From NCBI GenBank assembly GCA_022791975.1, contig JAAWAC010000012.1, forward strand, positions 173,388 to 237,387: a stretch of DNA of 64,000 nt, in the 5' to 3' direction. Below the pieces are notes generated by a model. That model ran no database searches. It was not told the origin of the DNA and saw only the letters and a list, made by a program, of their open reading frames with translations. The DNA is from Lachnospiraceae bacterium. Its GTDB lineage: Bacteria > Bacillota > Clostridia > Lachnospirales > Lachnospiraceae. The position numbers and the translations under genes are program-made. Below, one piece after another: positions 63,998-64,000 of the stretch (positions are counted from its first letter, which is position 1; every line of letters starts with the position of its first letter).

Positions 63998-64000
63998 CAC

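Larger units (their letters stand above)
63305..63999 (-). mobile_element. Decayed IS3-family element at the window's right edge
   Basis: Broken orfA and orfB frames with an inverted terminal stretch beginning TGAACCCCTTTCATTAGAC on the minus strand at 63999, a left-end-like TG start for IS3/IS150 elements. The right half of orfB (most of the DDE domain) is absent, so the element is truncated. Confidence 0.78.

Overview
The window looks like chromosome of a spore-forming, Gram-positive anaerobe of the Clostridia, most likely family Lachnospiraceae. Evidence: strong AGGAGG-type ribosome sites, moderate GC, the spoIIA operon (spoIIAA-spoIIAB-sigF), spoVAA/AB/AC behind a sigma-G-like promoter, a T-box leader on valS, an S-box (SAM-I) leader on metK, and a small 2x[4Fe-4S] ferredoxin. 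Genus cannot be fixed from sequence alone.

Layout. 1-4.5 kb: mecA, a DUF1858 protein, ferredoxin, a MerR regulator, a VOC-fold protein and a membrane-anchored Asp-box protein. 4.5-8.4 kb (minus): the gdpP-rplI-dnaB operon. 8.5-9.8 kb: an SPFH/band-7 membrane protein with a ribbon-helix-helix protein, under a consensus promoter carrying a 16-bp palindrome. 9.9-17.9 kb: jetD-jetC-jetB-jetA (transcribed A to D), a complete type II Wadjet anti-plasmid system with all start codons overlapping the preceding stop codons. 18.1-20.1 kb: spoVAC, spoVAB, spoVAA and an unnamed 63-residue membrane protein. 20.2-30.9 kb: an esterase, an orphan TRAP-type binding lipoprotein, a membrane-anchored AraC regulator, a second esterase and a five-gene peptide/nickel-type ABC importer. 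31.1-32.0 kb: a broken Rpn-type nuclease gene. 32.1-33.6 kb: the spoIIA operon. 33.8-39.8 kb: valS-folC-(49-residue ORF)-zinc-ribbon/TPR protein, behind the T-box. 40-41.5 kb: an exported metallophosphatase. 41.7-46.4 kb: an RND exporter with a long coiled-coil insertion and its tetR, behind a consensus promoter fused to a 15-bp-arm palindrome. 46.5-47.9 kb: metK. 48-58.3 kb: a carbohydrate locus with a CUT1 ABC importer, two zinc dehydrogenases, two TIM-barrel isomerases, rbsD, lacI and a URO-D-family protein.

58.3-64 kb is AT-rich and scarred: an apparently intact BcgI-like restriction-modification pair preceded by a dead helix-turn-helix gene, a group II intron 3' remnant, a dead and a live acetyltransferase, a YdbC-like protein, and a decayed IS3-family element running to the right edge.

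How it fits together. The core blocks (replication, c-di-AMP turnover, sporulation, translation, SAM synthesis) are interspersed with nutrient uptake loci and two defence systems. The most notable arrangement is the Wadjet cassette directly behind spoVAC, on the same strand, where spoVAD usually lies. I did not find a system that is clearly new to science. The best leads are the unnamed spoVA-linked membrane protein, the orphan TRAP lipoprotein paired with the membrane AraC protein, the small ORF behind folC, the repeated non-coding element in the sugar locus, and the RND pump with a built-in coiled coil.
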